Numbered from the stretch's first letter, positions 44,493 to 55,555 are shown. The stretch is DNA of 64,000 nucleotides from Stomoxys calcitrans (GCF_963082655.1 NC_081552.1:1736001-1800000); one strand, 5' to 3'. Notes: generated by a model from the sequence alone, not told the origin. Program-made: numbers and translations.

Positions 44493-44789
44493 TTAGAACT
44501 GCAGCGACTTTCTGGCTTTAAACGATGCCCTTAGTGTATACGGTGTAATGCGCATTTTATGTCTGTGTTTCTTCTTTAACTGCGTGCAATCGCTTATGGA
44601 TGAACTCGGGGTGGAAGGTAAGCACCTCTCTGATTCGGAAGTAATGGTTTGATTAAGGTCTTCTAAGGCATTCGTATCGCATGCGCTCAGGTTTAATTTC
44701 TTCAAGTTTGCGATCAATTGCTGGGCCAATTGAGAACCCTCCATATTTTGTTGTTGTGTGTGTACCAGTCTATTGTACACTGAGGCCAT
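44493..44789 (-). CDS. z600: Fruhstart (Z600) homologue, early zygotic Cdk inhibitor
   Basis: An intronless 98-residue protein; Drosophila Z600 is 90 residues and also intronless. The C-terminal half aligns by eye with the fly protein: a P-x-TPSSS motif (LPSTPSSS), a basic Leu-Lys-Lys-rich stretch (QLKKKHRHKM), YT..A, and the terminal FKARKSLQF. In Drosophila the KSLNF end docks on the hydrophobic patch of cyclins and blocks mitotic Cdk1 activity, pausing mitosis in the gastrulating mesoderm. The RxLxF-type motif R-K-S-L-Q-F is retained here. The N-terminal half is diverged. Presence near gdl and MsrA supports orthology. A TATA box and TAGteam-type sites lie upstream, as expected for a first-wave zygotic gene. 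Confidence 0.9.
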   Translation of the reverse strand: MASVYNRLVHTQQQNMEGSQLAQQLIANLKKLNLSACDTNALEDLNQTITSESERCLPSTPSSSISDCTQLKKKHRHKMRITPYTLRASFKARKSLQF

Positions 44790-44845
44790 GGTTTGTTTTT
44801 TGTCTGTTGCACACAGTGTTGACCTCAGAGTGTATGGGAAGGTAA

Positions 44846-44879
44846 TGACGATTTTAAACTGACCGCCAGGTATTTTATA
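44846..44879 (-). promoter_or_regulatory. TATA box and initiator of the z600 homologue
   Basis: TATAAAATA at 44879-44871 on the minus strand and an initiator TCATTA with A at 44846, 33 bp downstream. The leader would be about 57 nt. Confidence 0.6.
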
Positions 44880-45091
44880 GGCGCTTCCGACTACTTAGGA
44901 TAGGCTCTTTCAAACTACCTAAATTGGAAACTTATAGGAACATGAGTACTGAGAATTTTATGATTTTAACGCTTCTTAGGAAAATTCATACGAGTACGTT
45001 TTTAAATTATTGACTAAGGAAGTTAGAACATGACAGATGTTCTCTAAAATCCATCTTTTCGCAAAAATACCAATTGTCAAAGGTTTACCTG
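44867..45091 (-). promoter_or_regulatory. Cluster of three TAGteam (Zelda-type) heptamers
   Basis: CAGGTAT at 44867-44873 (plus strand), TAGGTAG at 44921-44915 (minus) and CAGGTAA at 45091-45085 (minus). All lie within 302 bp of the ATG. In Drosophila this family of heptamers binds the pioneer factor Zelda and drives the earliest zygotic transcription. Confidence 0.6.
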
Positions 45092-45414
45092 AATGAGAAA
45101 CTGAAAAATGGTTGTGCAAATTGTACGGCCAGCATAAGTAGATTAAATATTACCATAAAATACTTATAAGTTATGCTTCTAAGAACTCTCGATATTCTAA
45201 AGAGATTATAGCACACTTATTTCTTAGTAGCCACATTTGCATGTAGTGATCATCGCCAAATGCACGTAGGTGGGCAAGCTCGACCCATTAGACTTTAGGG
45301 ATTGATCCGTGATTGCCATTGTTTATTTAAAGAAGCCAATTACTCGCCTTGTTATATCGTGTGTCGTATCATAGGCATTTATGGAAGAATCCCAGAAATG
45401 CAGGGTTTGCCTGA
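45092..45414. other. Upstream region of z600 homologue, no gene
   Basis: AT-rich; may hold further regulatory sites. No coding frame. Confidence 0.35.
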
Positions 45415-45960
45415 CACTTAGACTCTCCACTCGTTACCGTTGATTGTCCGCGACTGCAGTTGGAACTTTTCCCTATACAGAATATTCCATTGTCCGCAGC
45501 AAAACTGATCTTTTGATACCCTACATCACATGCAGGTTCAAGTCGTCGAATCTAAAACTTGTGTAGAATTTCGACCAAAATCCGTACACATTGCGGGAGT
45601 TATAAAAAAATCGTAGTGCAAAAAAATTTAGAAGATCGGTTGATAAAAGTGGTAGCAAAGGCCTTAAAAGTGAAAATCGGGAGAAACATATAAATGGTAG
45701 CTATATCTAAATCTAAGCAGATTTCTATAAAATTTCCCAGTGGTCAGAATAGTCATAAGAGGAATCTTAGGGCCAAGTTGTGTGAGGATCGGTTAACAAA
45801 TGACCAAATTATTGCAATATTAGTCAAAATCAGAAGAAATCGGCGTACTTAGGTAAAATCATAGAAAAAGACAATGTGCAAAATTGAGAGAAAATCTGTA
45901 AAGATTTTTCGGTTGGTACATATATGTATATGAAGGCTACATCTGAATATGAACCAATTT
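45415..45960. repeat. Repeat family C (minus) followed by eroded composite-repeat-like DNA
   Basis: 45415-45500 matches GACTCTCCACTCG ... GATTGTCCGCGACTGCAG. After that, units with TGGTAGCTATATCTAAATC and ATATGAACCAATTTC recall the composite repeat but are heavily diverged. Confidence 0.5.
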
Positions 45961-46017
45961 CTATAAAATTCTACAGCAATGTCGGGAGTCATATGGGAAT
46001 ACTTTTTGTCAAATTGC

Positions 46018-46240
46018 AGGCCATCGTGGAGCAGAACTTAGCATGTCTGACTACGACGCTGAACGCAGAAAAAATTTTCAGCGGTGGTTTTCCCTTCATA
46101 ACGCTGGCAACATTTGTGAGGTACTGAGCCATGTAAAACTTTTCTCTAAAGAGGTGTCGTATTGCGGCGCGCCGTTGGAACTCGGCTATAGAAAGGGGCC
46201 CTTATCATTGAGCTCAAATTTGAATCGGACTTGTGGAACA
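46018..46240 (+). mobile_element. tRNA-derived SINE S2, plus copy with B-box deletion
   Basis: The head GGCCATCGTGGAGCAGAAC and TTAGCATGTCTGACTACGAC is followed directly by CGCAGAAAAAATTTTCAGCG. The segment containing the B box is missing, so this copy could not be transcribed by pol III. The body GAGGTGTCGTATTGCGGC is otherwise typical. Confidence 0.8.
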
Positions 46241-47054
46241 ACTCAAACTAGAATAATTTTGATCAGGTGGAATTTTTTTAGCTGGGTTAAGACATTTTTT
46301 ATAAGAAACAATAATTTAAACAAACGTCAACCCATGTCTCACCAACGGGTATTGTAGATGATTTTAGACCGCATTTATTGTAGCCGTAGAAAGAACTTTA
46401 CACGCAATAAGGGACACTTTTTAATGATTACGTCTATGAGTGCTTAAGATGCCAACTTTAACACCTTTTATGTAGGTTTTAAAATGCAACATTTGCTATG
46501 GTTCATTTTAGGATATATAGTGCAAATCACGATCTTTCGTTTCTTATTATATGTTATCGATAACTTACCAGTGCAATGTTGCATTGATATTCTATCCAGA
46601 ATAACTGACTTGCACTTTAGCAACTTTCGGCGATCTTCATGTTTTCCTTAGTTTAGTAGTCAATAAAATGACACAGCTATTCAAATGTCTTTATATGCTT
46701 AACGGTTAGTCGTCCACATTAGACTGCCTTTGAACACGGCATGCTGTTATACAGAGGTCATACTGTAGAATGAAATGACCAGACAGGGTTGAATGGTTGA
46801 GGAACAGCTGATGGATTTTGTGTGTTCTCTCTCTTTTCAGTTGTTTGACCGTGCAGCAAGAATTACTACGTTACTTTTCTATTATTACAATTTACAAATT
46901 ACATAGAAGTTGAATTTAAAGCTAGCCCCCGTGAATAGTCGCAAATCGTATGTTAATAGAAAAAAAAACGGAAATTAAAATACAAAAATTGCTGTGAATA
47001 AACACGAAAACACGAAAAAGACAACACAAAAGTTGTTAAAAAGTTCCTAAGAAG
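46241..47054. other. Intergenic DNA and promoter region of the MCRIP gene
   Basis: An initiator-like TTTTCAGTTGTTTGACCGTG near 46836-46855 is a plausible start site; the leader to the ATG at 47055 would be about 210 nt. No TATA box seen. Confidence 0.4.
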
Positions 47055-48629
47055 ATGTATACGGTTTCCAAAGGTCCCAGCAAAATTGTGGCCAAAACAC
47101 GTAGAGGTAAGTAGAATTTCGTCCTTCGCATAAGTATTTCATCATTTCGCAGTGGCAGGATATAAAAATACATTGGAGTTTATAGTTGATAACAACGACG
47201 TCGTTTTTTGAATTGTTATGTCACACATGAAAATGTGAGTGGAAAAATGTCAAATGCTTCACTGCAGTCAGCCAAGAGCACGGCGGAGAATGTGAGAGAG
47301 GAAGAAGAGAGCTAAGATGCCGGTTTTGTTTATGAAACAAATCGGCGGTTATTTTTAAACAACAAAAGATTTACTAGCCATGGTAACGATTGTAGATTTT
47401 TTTGTTGGTTCTCTATGATTTGCAGGTTTATCGCAAAATTTTGAAAAATTTGAAACCATTAAGGAGAGTGGTAGGCGCAACAACGATGCCAACAGTCCGG
47501 AGAACTTAAGGTATGTAAGGTTAATGCACTGGGAGACCGAGGGTTGCACCTCTTGCCGCCTTCTACAGTAGGAACAATGCTTCTTCCACATTCTACATGC
47601 TAATTACTTAACCATACGCCAACGGAATGTCTCAGTTTTGATGCAACAGAGCAACTAGAGAGCACGTGGTTAGAACACAGTTGGCATTTTCTTTTTGCGG
47701 GAAAACAATTTTCTTCGAGGTTCTTTCCTGCAAAGTCAAGTCTATGTATGCACATACATGCGTATGTATGTGCATGCATATATGTAAATATATGCATGTC
47801 GTCATGTGCATATGCATTTACTATACATGAACATTATTTTGCTGATGATCTTTAACATGTGGAGTGTCGTCGTCGTCACTGACAGATACTTTTTTGTGTA
47901 ATGTGTTTTTTTTTTCGCTGGTCCAATAGATAAGAGTAATACAGCTTCTGCGGGGCAGTTGTGAATGCCTTTCTTTTTGTTGTTCAAAATATTATTTTCG
48001 CTTATTTTTCTAAGTAACTGAAAGTGTCTCGAGCGCTAATCAAACATCATCATCGCAGCGATAATCGATGGTGTGCATTGCAACTTGGTCTCCCAGCAAC
48101 TAAAGTTTCTGAACCATTTGTATTCCTTGCTTAATTGCTTTTATCCCTCCTCAGTGTGCCCAAGCCAGTTTTTCAAACAAAGAAAATCAGCCATCCCAAA
48201 ATTGTGGAAGAGGAAGTATTGACCCCACAGCACGAAGAGATAATCAAATATATAAATGACTGTAAGTGCCTTATATTTGTTTAATCGTATTGTTTAAGCT
48301 AATGTTTTCCCCTTTAGCATGGAATATAATAGTGGCTCACAATCCCTACGATCGAACACCTGCAAATACAGTTGTACCCACAACCGACGCCAATAACAAC
48401 AGCACGGGTAATTGTTTGATATTCGTTTGAAAAAATGACCTGTTAAGTTTCATGTTTTCTTTTCACTATAGCTGCCTCTCTTATCAAATCAACCACAAGT
48501 TCAGCCCAAACTGCTTCTTCAATATATTGCGTAGAACCTCCCAGTCCTGTTTTAAGCGACTTCAAGCCATTCGATCTGGAATCATGGTGGGGCCGCCGTT
48601 TGTTCAATAACATCACCAAAAGCCTTTGA
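47055..48629 (+). CDS. MAPK-regulated corepressor-interacting protein (MCRIP/FAM195 family)
   Basis: Five exons (47055-47106, 47426-47510, 48155-48261, 48318-48407, 48472-48629) join in frame (phases 1, 2, 1, 1) to encode 163 residues. Family marks are the N-terminal basic peptide (MYTVSKGPSKIVAKTRRG), the conserved TPQHEEIIKYINDSWNIIV (vertebrate MCRIP: TPAHE-x-x-x-x-FI-x-x-AW) and the C-terminal PPSPVLSDFKPFDLESWW (vertebrate FKPIDL). Vertebrate MCRIP1 binds the corepressor CtBP under ERK control and also associates with DDX6 stress-granule complexes. The insect protein is longer (human about 97), mainly through a Thr/Ser/Asn-rich insert between the two motifs. Transcription start and regulation are not evident beyond an initiator-like site. 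Confidence 0.9.
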
Positions 48630-49490
48630 AGTGTGATATACTACGAGTTTAATTTGTAATTATAAGTTCTAAATTTAGTTTAATTATTAAGATCGATTGG
48701 CCCATTGCAAATCAACTATTCGAAACCAAATTGTATTGTATAAAATATATATGTAATTGCTAAGAAAATTCGGCAGTTAATGGATGTCTTCCGTTAGGTA
48801 CTCTCAATCTTTTTATTTTTCTCTTCCCTGTTTATAGTCTGTATAGCTGTTCCTTTGCCTACTACCATTCTTTATTTTGTTTTTGTTGTAGTCATATTAT
48901 GTTTTGTTAATAGAAATTTGGCATATCAGCTATTGTTTGGATGTGAAATCGCAACTACGTTTTGGAAAGTTCTCATATCTGAATGCATTAGAAGAAAGCA
49001 AAAATATAAAAATCCATTTTAAGTTCCCCAAATACGTTGACTTATTTGCGAATGGGATAACGATAAAAATGATAGATATTAGATTTTAATGAAGTGGGTG
49101 TGTATGGTTGTATGTCCAGTTTAGTTGTGTTTAATTTTTAATCACTGAAACTTTGAAAGCAAGCAAATCGCATGCCTGCTTATTGGACATCTAACAATTG
49201 CAATGTGATGGAGTTACCTTCATGGTTCAGAAAAGGTGTGGTATAATTATACATAAAGTTAAGCTTATTCCACGTTTGTCAAACACAACTAAAAAGAGTA
49301 CTATTATTTAATGAGGTGGTTAAAAGGGGCATAGTATGGCGGAATAAACGCCAATCTATGATTTACTTTTAATGCATAAATTTAGCAATTCTTCAACGGC
49401 GCGTATTAGCAACCGGAAATAAAATTATGATCTTCTATAAAACATTTTGATAAAAATCTTCCTTGCTCAGGGAACCTAAAAATGCTAGTG
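48630..49490. other. 3' flank of the MCRIP gene
   Basis: Probable 3' UTR to about 48750 (TATAAAATATATATG); no further gene. A 61-codon frame at 48904-49089 is AT-rich and unconvincing. Confidence 0.4.
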
Positions 49491-49491
49491 A

Positions 49492-49945
49492 ATTCCATGG
49501 CAGCCTTTTTTACGCACCGGATTGACCCGATGGAGTTCTTCATCAGTGTATAACACACTGTTAAATAGAAAATATTTTGTACTTGAGCGTATTGTGTTCG
49601 AACGAATGAAGCTATCCGCTTGAGATTTTGCAATCACCCATCGGACTTCATGAGACCCCAAAAACCTCAATTAGGTATGTAAGGTAAACCTTTACTCCAG
49701 CACAGATACCAAACGCCATCGAGACATGTCAATACTTATATAAAGCCCCAATACAAACCGATTCTCCAAAAGATTTCCTGAACCCTGATTTTGTTTCTTC
49801 AACTTTAGTAATTGCTAAACTTTAGTTTGTGTTAAACTCTAGTTTATTTTAAACTTTAGTTAGTTGTTGTTGTAGCAGTGTTTTGCACACTAGGTGACCC
49901 TTGCCCATGAAGGATTTCATGGGGTCAAACCGGCTGCCCTGGGAT
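49492..49945. repeat. Two S1 copies in opposite orientation
   Basis: 49492-49562 plus (CCATGGCAGCCTTTTTTACG ... GTATAACACACTG, truncated before the tail) and 49864-49945 minus (TTGTTGTTGTAGCAGTGTTT ... CCGGCTGCCCTGGGA). Around the second, TTAAACTTTAGTTAGT occurs on both sides and is itself part of a local tandem tract. Confidence 0.7.
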
Positions 49946-50600
49946 TTACTATAGTTAGTGTTAAACTTTAGTTAGTGGCACGGCAGATCCACAAAATTGC
50001 AAACAACTTTTCCCAAAAAATTCCCAATTAAATTGTTTTTGCCTTAAGTTTTAAAGTTTTCTATAAAAAAATTAACTTTTATGCCTACAACCACAGGATT
50101 TGTGAATTTTAATTTAGTCATTGTGTTTGAAACACATCGAAATATTCCGAAAATATATAGTATGTTATAAAAATCTCAAACGATTTTGCGATGTCCACGT
50201 GTCTTTACAAATAATGCTATTCCACCTCGCAGGAAAGGTACGAACACTTCCAGCAAAATGAGTTGTATTCGTTGTATTTTTGAAAAGCGAGAGGAGCGAG
50301 GCGTGTTAGGTCTGGCTAATAACAGTAATAAATAAGTTAATGGCACACCTTCTATCACGTTGATTGGTCTGGACATGCTTTGAATCGCAGAATTTCATGA
50401 AACAGTTGTTCGATGCTGCAAATTTCAACTGGGTATAAAACCTTAAGTAGAAATTTGCAAGTTCTCAATTATCAAACACTCAAAATTGTGCTCACTCTCA
50501 CACACTCCTCCGCTCTCTTCTGCTAGCATATGAAGTACTCAAACGACTTCCAGTAACAATTTGTGCAAATTTGAAATTATTTTTGAGGGCCATAATTGGT
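49946..50600. other. Intergenic sequence, no gene recognised
   Basis: Contains TTAGTTAGTGTTAAACTT-type repeats at the left and AAATTTGCAAGTTCTCAATT (compare 5410-5440) at the right. Confidence 0.35.
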
Positions 50601-50604
50601 TTGG

Positions 50605-51180
50605 CTGTTGGAGAACAAAGTGGTAAATTCCAGCCAAATCGAATAAGAATTGTGCGCTCTAGAGGCTCAAGAATTCAAGATCCGAAATCGGTTTATATGG
50701 CAGCTATATCAGTGGCATGGGGCGGATTAAAATCTGCACCCTCTTTTCAACATAACCTAACCATATCAGGTTATGGACCGATTTGGATCATGCATAGCGC
50801 AGTTGTTGAAAGTTGAAAAAAAAAAACACTTCATGTAAAATTTCATCCAAATGGGATAATAATTGTCCTCTGTAGCGGCTTAAGAAGTCAAGATTCGAAA
50901 TCGGTTTATATGGCAGCTATATCAAAACATGTACAATCTCAATCGACCTACACTAATAAGAAGTATTTGTGCAAAAATTCAAGCGCCTAGCACTACTCCT
51001 TCGGAAGTTAGCGTGCTTTCGGCAGACGAACTTGGCTAGATCGACTGAAAATGTCATGACAATCAAGAATATACATATATATATACTTTATGGGGTCTTA
51101 GACGCATAATTCGAGTTGTTACAAATGAAATGGCGAAATTAGATGCCGCCATTTTATGGTGGAGGGTGTATACCCTCCAC
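50605..51180 (+). repeat. Composite repeat, block 8 (plus)
   Basis: Units with ATCGGTTTATATGGCAGCTA and the right cap ending CCATTTTATGGTGGAGGGTG. The tip TATGGTGGAGGGTGTATACC then CTCCACCATTAAATG is an almost perfect palindrome. Confidence 0.8.
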
Positions 51181-51720
51181 CATTAAATGATTGGATCAAT
51201 TAATTTTTTAACTGAAAATGACAAAAATTCCAATCACGATCGTATTAAAAAAAGTTATAGATTCAATTAAAAAAATTATTAATTATTTTTTTCAGTTGAA
51301 AATTGCCAACATTTCAATCACGATCGCATTTGAAAAAAATCCGGATTCAATTAAAAAATGATTGATTCAATAATTTTTTAATTGAAATCATTATTATTTT
51401 CTATTACATTTTTAATTGAAAAAATTTTTGTGATATTTTTTTTTTGAGCGGCTAGACTTTTTAAAAAACTGACTGGTCATAGCATTGCAAAATTGAAAGG
51501 ATGCGAAACAATCCTCATTTTAATGAGACTAAGAGCATACTTGCACTAAAAAATTTATTGCTATTTTTATTTAATTGATAAAGATAAAATTTTCAATAAC
51601 ATTTCTTATTTAAAAAATTTATAGATTCAATTAAAATATGATTGAATCAATTATTTTTTTAATTGAAAAAATAATTGATTTAATCCTCATAAATTTTGTG
51701 AAAATTTCATTAAAACTCAT
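51181..51720. repeat. AT-rich TTCAATTAAAAAATTRATTG-type repeat
   Basis: The phrase GATTCAATTAAAAAAT and its complement alternate, as at 20570-20870, 21100-21200 and 22180-22215. This is the interior of an old dispersed element. No frame. Confidence 0.6.
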
Positions 51721-51929
51721 TGTAACTCGTGACAGAGACAGTGAAACGCTAATTCTTAATCAAGAAAAATAAAAAAATAGACACATCAGCTGACTCGCTC
51801 TTTCAAATACCGGGTTGAACAGATGTGCAAACGGAATTGCCATATCTGCCACAAAATAACTTTTCGCATTGCCAACTAGAATAAAGAGTAGTGTGAAACA
51901 ATAAATTGTCGTTAACTTTGAATTCAAAC

Positions 51930-53440
51930 ATGGACAATAATAATCCTCCTCCAGGAGGGGGAATTTCAATACCATTAAGGGGAAATCGAATTTTATTTAT
52001 TCAAAGTTGAAATTAAAAACTTGAAAACTATAATCGAGCAATTTAACAACGAACTGCAAATGCTGAAACTAGAAAATAATTACATAAAGGAACCACCTAC
52101 ATGTTGGTGAAGAGCTTCAAATCCTTTTGAAATTCTGGTTACGGATGAGCCTATAGATCAAAATGATTACTATACAGACAAGGAGGAACTTTAAGGAAGA
52201 CTAACTGTCAAGAAAAAACAAATCAAAAATCATTTTAGAAAAAACAATCAACGAAACTGAGGTACCTTTTTTTGGCAGTGCAAGAAAATTAAACTAAATC
52301 TTAACCTGGTTAGAGTTAGAACTTATAATGCCGTTCAAAACTTGTTAAAGGAAGCTAAAGTGGCCGATGTAAAAATCACTACACCTAACAATAATTTGTG
52401 GAAAATCAACATGTATAAACCGGAAGACTCCAGATTGCTTTCGAGTGTTCTTATAGAAAACCATGTACAGGGGTACACATACGAAAGTAAAACCACAAAG
52501 ACCCTTAGGGTAATAGTAAGGGGTCTGTACCACACATGCCCAACTAGTGAAATCATTAAATATCTAAAAATCTAAAAGAGAAAGGGTTTAAGCCTTTAGA
52601 TGTTGTAAACATTCATAGACAGTGGAAACAGTCGATCATTCACGTATCATAACCTACCGTTATTTCGAATAACTTTTTTGCACGAAGATGACATTCAGAA
52701 AATATTTGGCATTACGGACTTTGCTCAAACAAAACTAAAAATAATAGTAATAATTCAAAACTTAAAGTGCAATGTAAAAAATGTCAAGGATATAATCACA
52801 CTCAAAAGTATTGTAATCGTGAATCACGCTGCGTTAAATGTGCAGATAAACATCCAACGCATGTATGCAAAATGCAAAAAACTGACGTACCAAAGTGCGT
52901 TTATTGTAAAGGAAATAACCCAGCTAGCTACAGAAGATATGAGGTAGCTGTTGAACTTCAAAAGATTCGCAATAAAAGAACAAAAAAGTAGCCACATCAC
53001 ATGGTTATACATCGCAAAATCCAACGTCAACTGTAACTGCACAAAACCAACCGACTGGTAACGTACAGACTTAAAACCAAACAGCCAATATAAGAACTAG
53101 CCAAATATCCTATTCTGCAACTCTCCCACCCCATGAGGACCCTGTTTTGAATCAGATACTCAAGAGTATAGAAAATATAAATCGGAGACTTGATGTGATT
53201 GAAACATCGCTAAAAAGATCTTAAAGTCACACTATGGCTAAAACTTTACGCGTAGCTATATGTAATAGTAATGGTCTCTGCAACCGTATATAAGAACTTG
53301 ACATTTTTCTTGATGAACAAAGTCATCATACTATGTAAATATTAAGGGATATGTTAATTATAATGCATTGCAACCAGCGGAAGATTTAAAAGTAGAAGAA
53401 GAAATGTTTCAGCTTGCTACTGTTAAAGTTAGAATTAACC
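51930..53440 (+). pseudogene. Jockey-clade retrotransposon ORF1 (gag) and ORF2 start, decayed
   Basis: It starts MDNNNPPPGGGISIPLRGNR near 51930. The RNA-binding part at about 52320-52620 includes KTLRVIVRGLYHTCPTSEII. Then come CCHC zinc knuckles (CKKCQGYNHTQKYCNRESRC, CVKCADKHPTHVC and CVYCKGNNPA) as in gag-like ORF1 proteins of jockey/TART elements. At 53234 a second ORF opens with MAKTLRVAICNSNGLCNRI, typical of the ORF2 endonuclease start, and is cut off by composite repeat block 9. Several frameshifts and stops make both inactive. Confidence 0.8.
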
Positions 53441-53980
53441 AGTAAGAGCGTGCTAAGTTCGGCCGGGCCGAATACTATATACCCTCCACCATGGATAGCA
53501 TTTGTAGCGTTCTTTGCGCGGTATCTCTTTTAAGGCAAACAAAGAATAATGAATAATAATTGTTATGCTAGTGGAGCTTTATCAAGTCATTGCGTAATAT
53601 TTCAGTCCATTCGGATAATAATTGGGCCTTGTAGGGGCTCAACAAGCAAAATCCGCCGATCGGTTTATATGGGAGCTGTATCAAGGTATAGATCGATTCA
53701 GACCATATTCAGACCATATTGGACACGTATGTTGAAGGTCACGGGAGCAGTTGTACAAAAGTTCTGCCAAATCGGATGAGAATTGCGCCCTCTAGAGGCT
53801 CAAGAAGTCAAAACCCAGATCGGTTTATATGGCAGCTATATCAGGTTCTATACCGATTTACGCCATACTTAGCACAATTACTGGAAGTCATAACAAAACA
53901 CCTCATGCAAATTTTCAGCCAAATCGGATGAGAATTGCGGCCCAAGAAGTCAAGTTTATGTCAGTTTATGATCTAAGTCA
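53440..53980 (+). repeat. Composite repeat, block 9 (plus, left cap)
   Basis: CAGTAAGAGCGTGCTAAGTT, cap, then three units. It interrupts the jockey relic on its left. Confidence 0.8.
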
Positions 53981-54080
53981 ATCCGGCAGCCGGTTGTACG
54001 TACCGGATTGACCCGATGAAGTACTTCATCGGCAAGGGCTGCCGTCTCAGTGTACAAAACATTTCTACAACAACAACAAC
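53981..54080 (+). repeat. Short interspersed repeat S1, plus copy
   Basis: CCGGCAGCCGGTTGTACGTA to the tail ACAACAACAACAAC; inserted within composite repeat DNA. Confidence 0.85.
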
Positions 54081-54830
54081 ATGACCTGGATATAGCTGTC
54101 ATATAGACCGATCCTCCGATTTAGGGTGATAGGCCCATAAAAGCCACATTTATTATCCGATCTTGCTGAAATTTGGGACAGTGAGTAGTGTTAGACCCCT
54201 CGACATCCTTCGTCAATTTTGCCCAGATCGGTGCAGATTTGGATGTAGCTGTCATATAGACCGATCCTCCGATTTAGGGTCTGAGGCCCATAAAAGCCTC
54301 ATTTATTATCCGATTTTGCTGAAATTTGGTGCAATCAGTTGTCTTAGGTCCTTCGATATATTTCTTCAATCGGTTCCATGATCGGTTCAGATATGGATAT
54401 AGCTGCCATATAGACCGATCTCTTGACTTAAGGTTTTGGACCCATGAAAGGCGCATTTATTGTCCGAAGTCGCCGAAGTTTGGGAAGTTGAGTTATGTTA
54501 AGTCCATTGACATACTTCTGCAATATGGCACAGATCGGTACAGATTTGGATATAGCTGCCATATAGACCGATCCTCCGATTTAGGGTCATAGACCCATAA
54601 AAGCAGCATACTATCCGATTTTTCTTAAATTTGTGACAGTAAGTTGTCTTAGGCCCCTCGATATCTTTCTTCAATTTGGCCCTGATCGGTTCAGATTTGG
54701 ATAAAGCTGCCATGTTGACCGTTATCTCTATTTAAAGTCTTGGCCCCATAGTAGGCGCATTTATAATCCGATTGCACTGAAATTTGACACAGTGTGTTAT
54801 GTTAGGCTTCTCGACATCCGTGTCCTTTTT
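54081..54830 (-). repeat. Tandem array with ~153-bp period (composite-repeat subfamily)
   Basis: CATATAGACCGATC recurs at about 54100, 54253, 54407 and 54560, a regular 153-154 bp period; a fifth, diverged unit follows at about 54709. Each unit also has GATTTAGGGTCATAGGCCCA, ATCCGATTTTGCTGAAATTT and TTAGGCCCCTCGACAT-type segments. This subfamily differs from the CATATAAACCGATC units elsewhere. Confidence 0.8.
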
Positions 54831-54832
54831 AT

Positions 54833-55550
54833 ACCCTCCACCATAGGATGGGGGTATACTAATTTCGTCAATCTGTTTGTAACACCTCGAAATATGCGTC
54901 TATGACCCCATAAGGTATATATATTCTTGATCGTCATGTCATTTTAAGGCGATAAAGCCATCTTGACTTCTTGAGCCAATAGAGCGCGCAATTCTCATCC
55001 GATTTGGCTAAAATTTTGCATGAGGTGTTTTGTTTTGACTTCCAATAACTGTGCTTAGTATGGCGTAAATCGGTATAGAACCTGATATAGCTGCCATATA
55101 AACCGATCTGGGATCTTGACTTCTTGAACCTCTAGAGGGCGCAATTCTCATCCGATTTGGCTAAAATTCGGATGAGAAAAATTGTAAAAATTGTACAACG
55201 GCTTCTCCCATGACCTTCAACATACATGTGAAATATAGTCTGAATCGATCAATAGCTTGATACAGCTCCCATATAAACCTATCTCCCGAGTTTGCTTCTT
55301 GAGCCCCTACAAGGCGCAATTCTTATCCGAATGAACTAAAATATTACACAAAAACTTCTACAATGTGCAGCATTCATTTATGGTCTAAATCTGACTATAA
55401 CTTGAAATAGCTCCAATAGCATAACAGTTCTTATTCAATATTCCATGTTTGTCTAAAAAGAGATACCGCGCATAGAACTCGACAAATGCGATCAATGGTG
55501 GATGGTATATAAGATTCGGCCCGGCCGAACTTAGCACGCTCTTACTTGTT
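54833..55550 (-). repeat. Composite repeat, block 10 (minus, both caps)
   Basis: Right cap TATACCCTCCACCATAGGAT first; left cap reversed (ATTCGGCCCGGCCGAACTTA, GCACGCTCTTACTTGTT) last. Directly followed by R3. Confidence 0.85.
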
Positions 55551-55555
55551 TTTTC

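Noticed and set aside
47600..47987. Minus-strand ORFs inside MCRIP introns
   Set aside because: AT/CA-rich low-complexity frames overlapping the alternating tract; no domain and no independent promoter.
53440..55550. CRISPR-like array, because of regularly spaced repeats
   Set aside because: Units of about 153 bp are themselves homologous throughout, with no short repeat/unique spacer structure, in a eukaryotic context.
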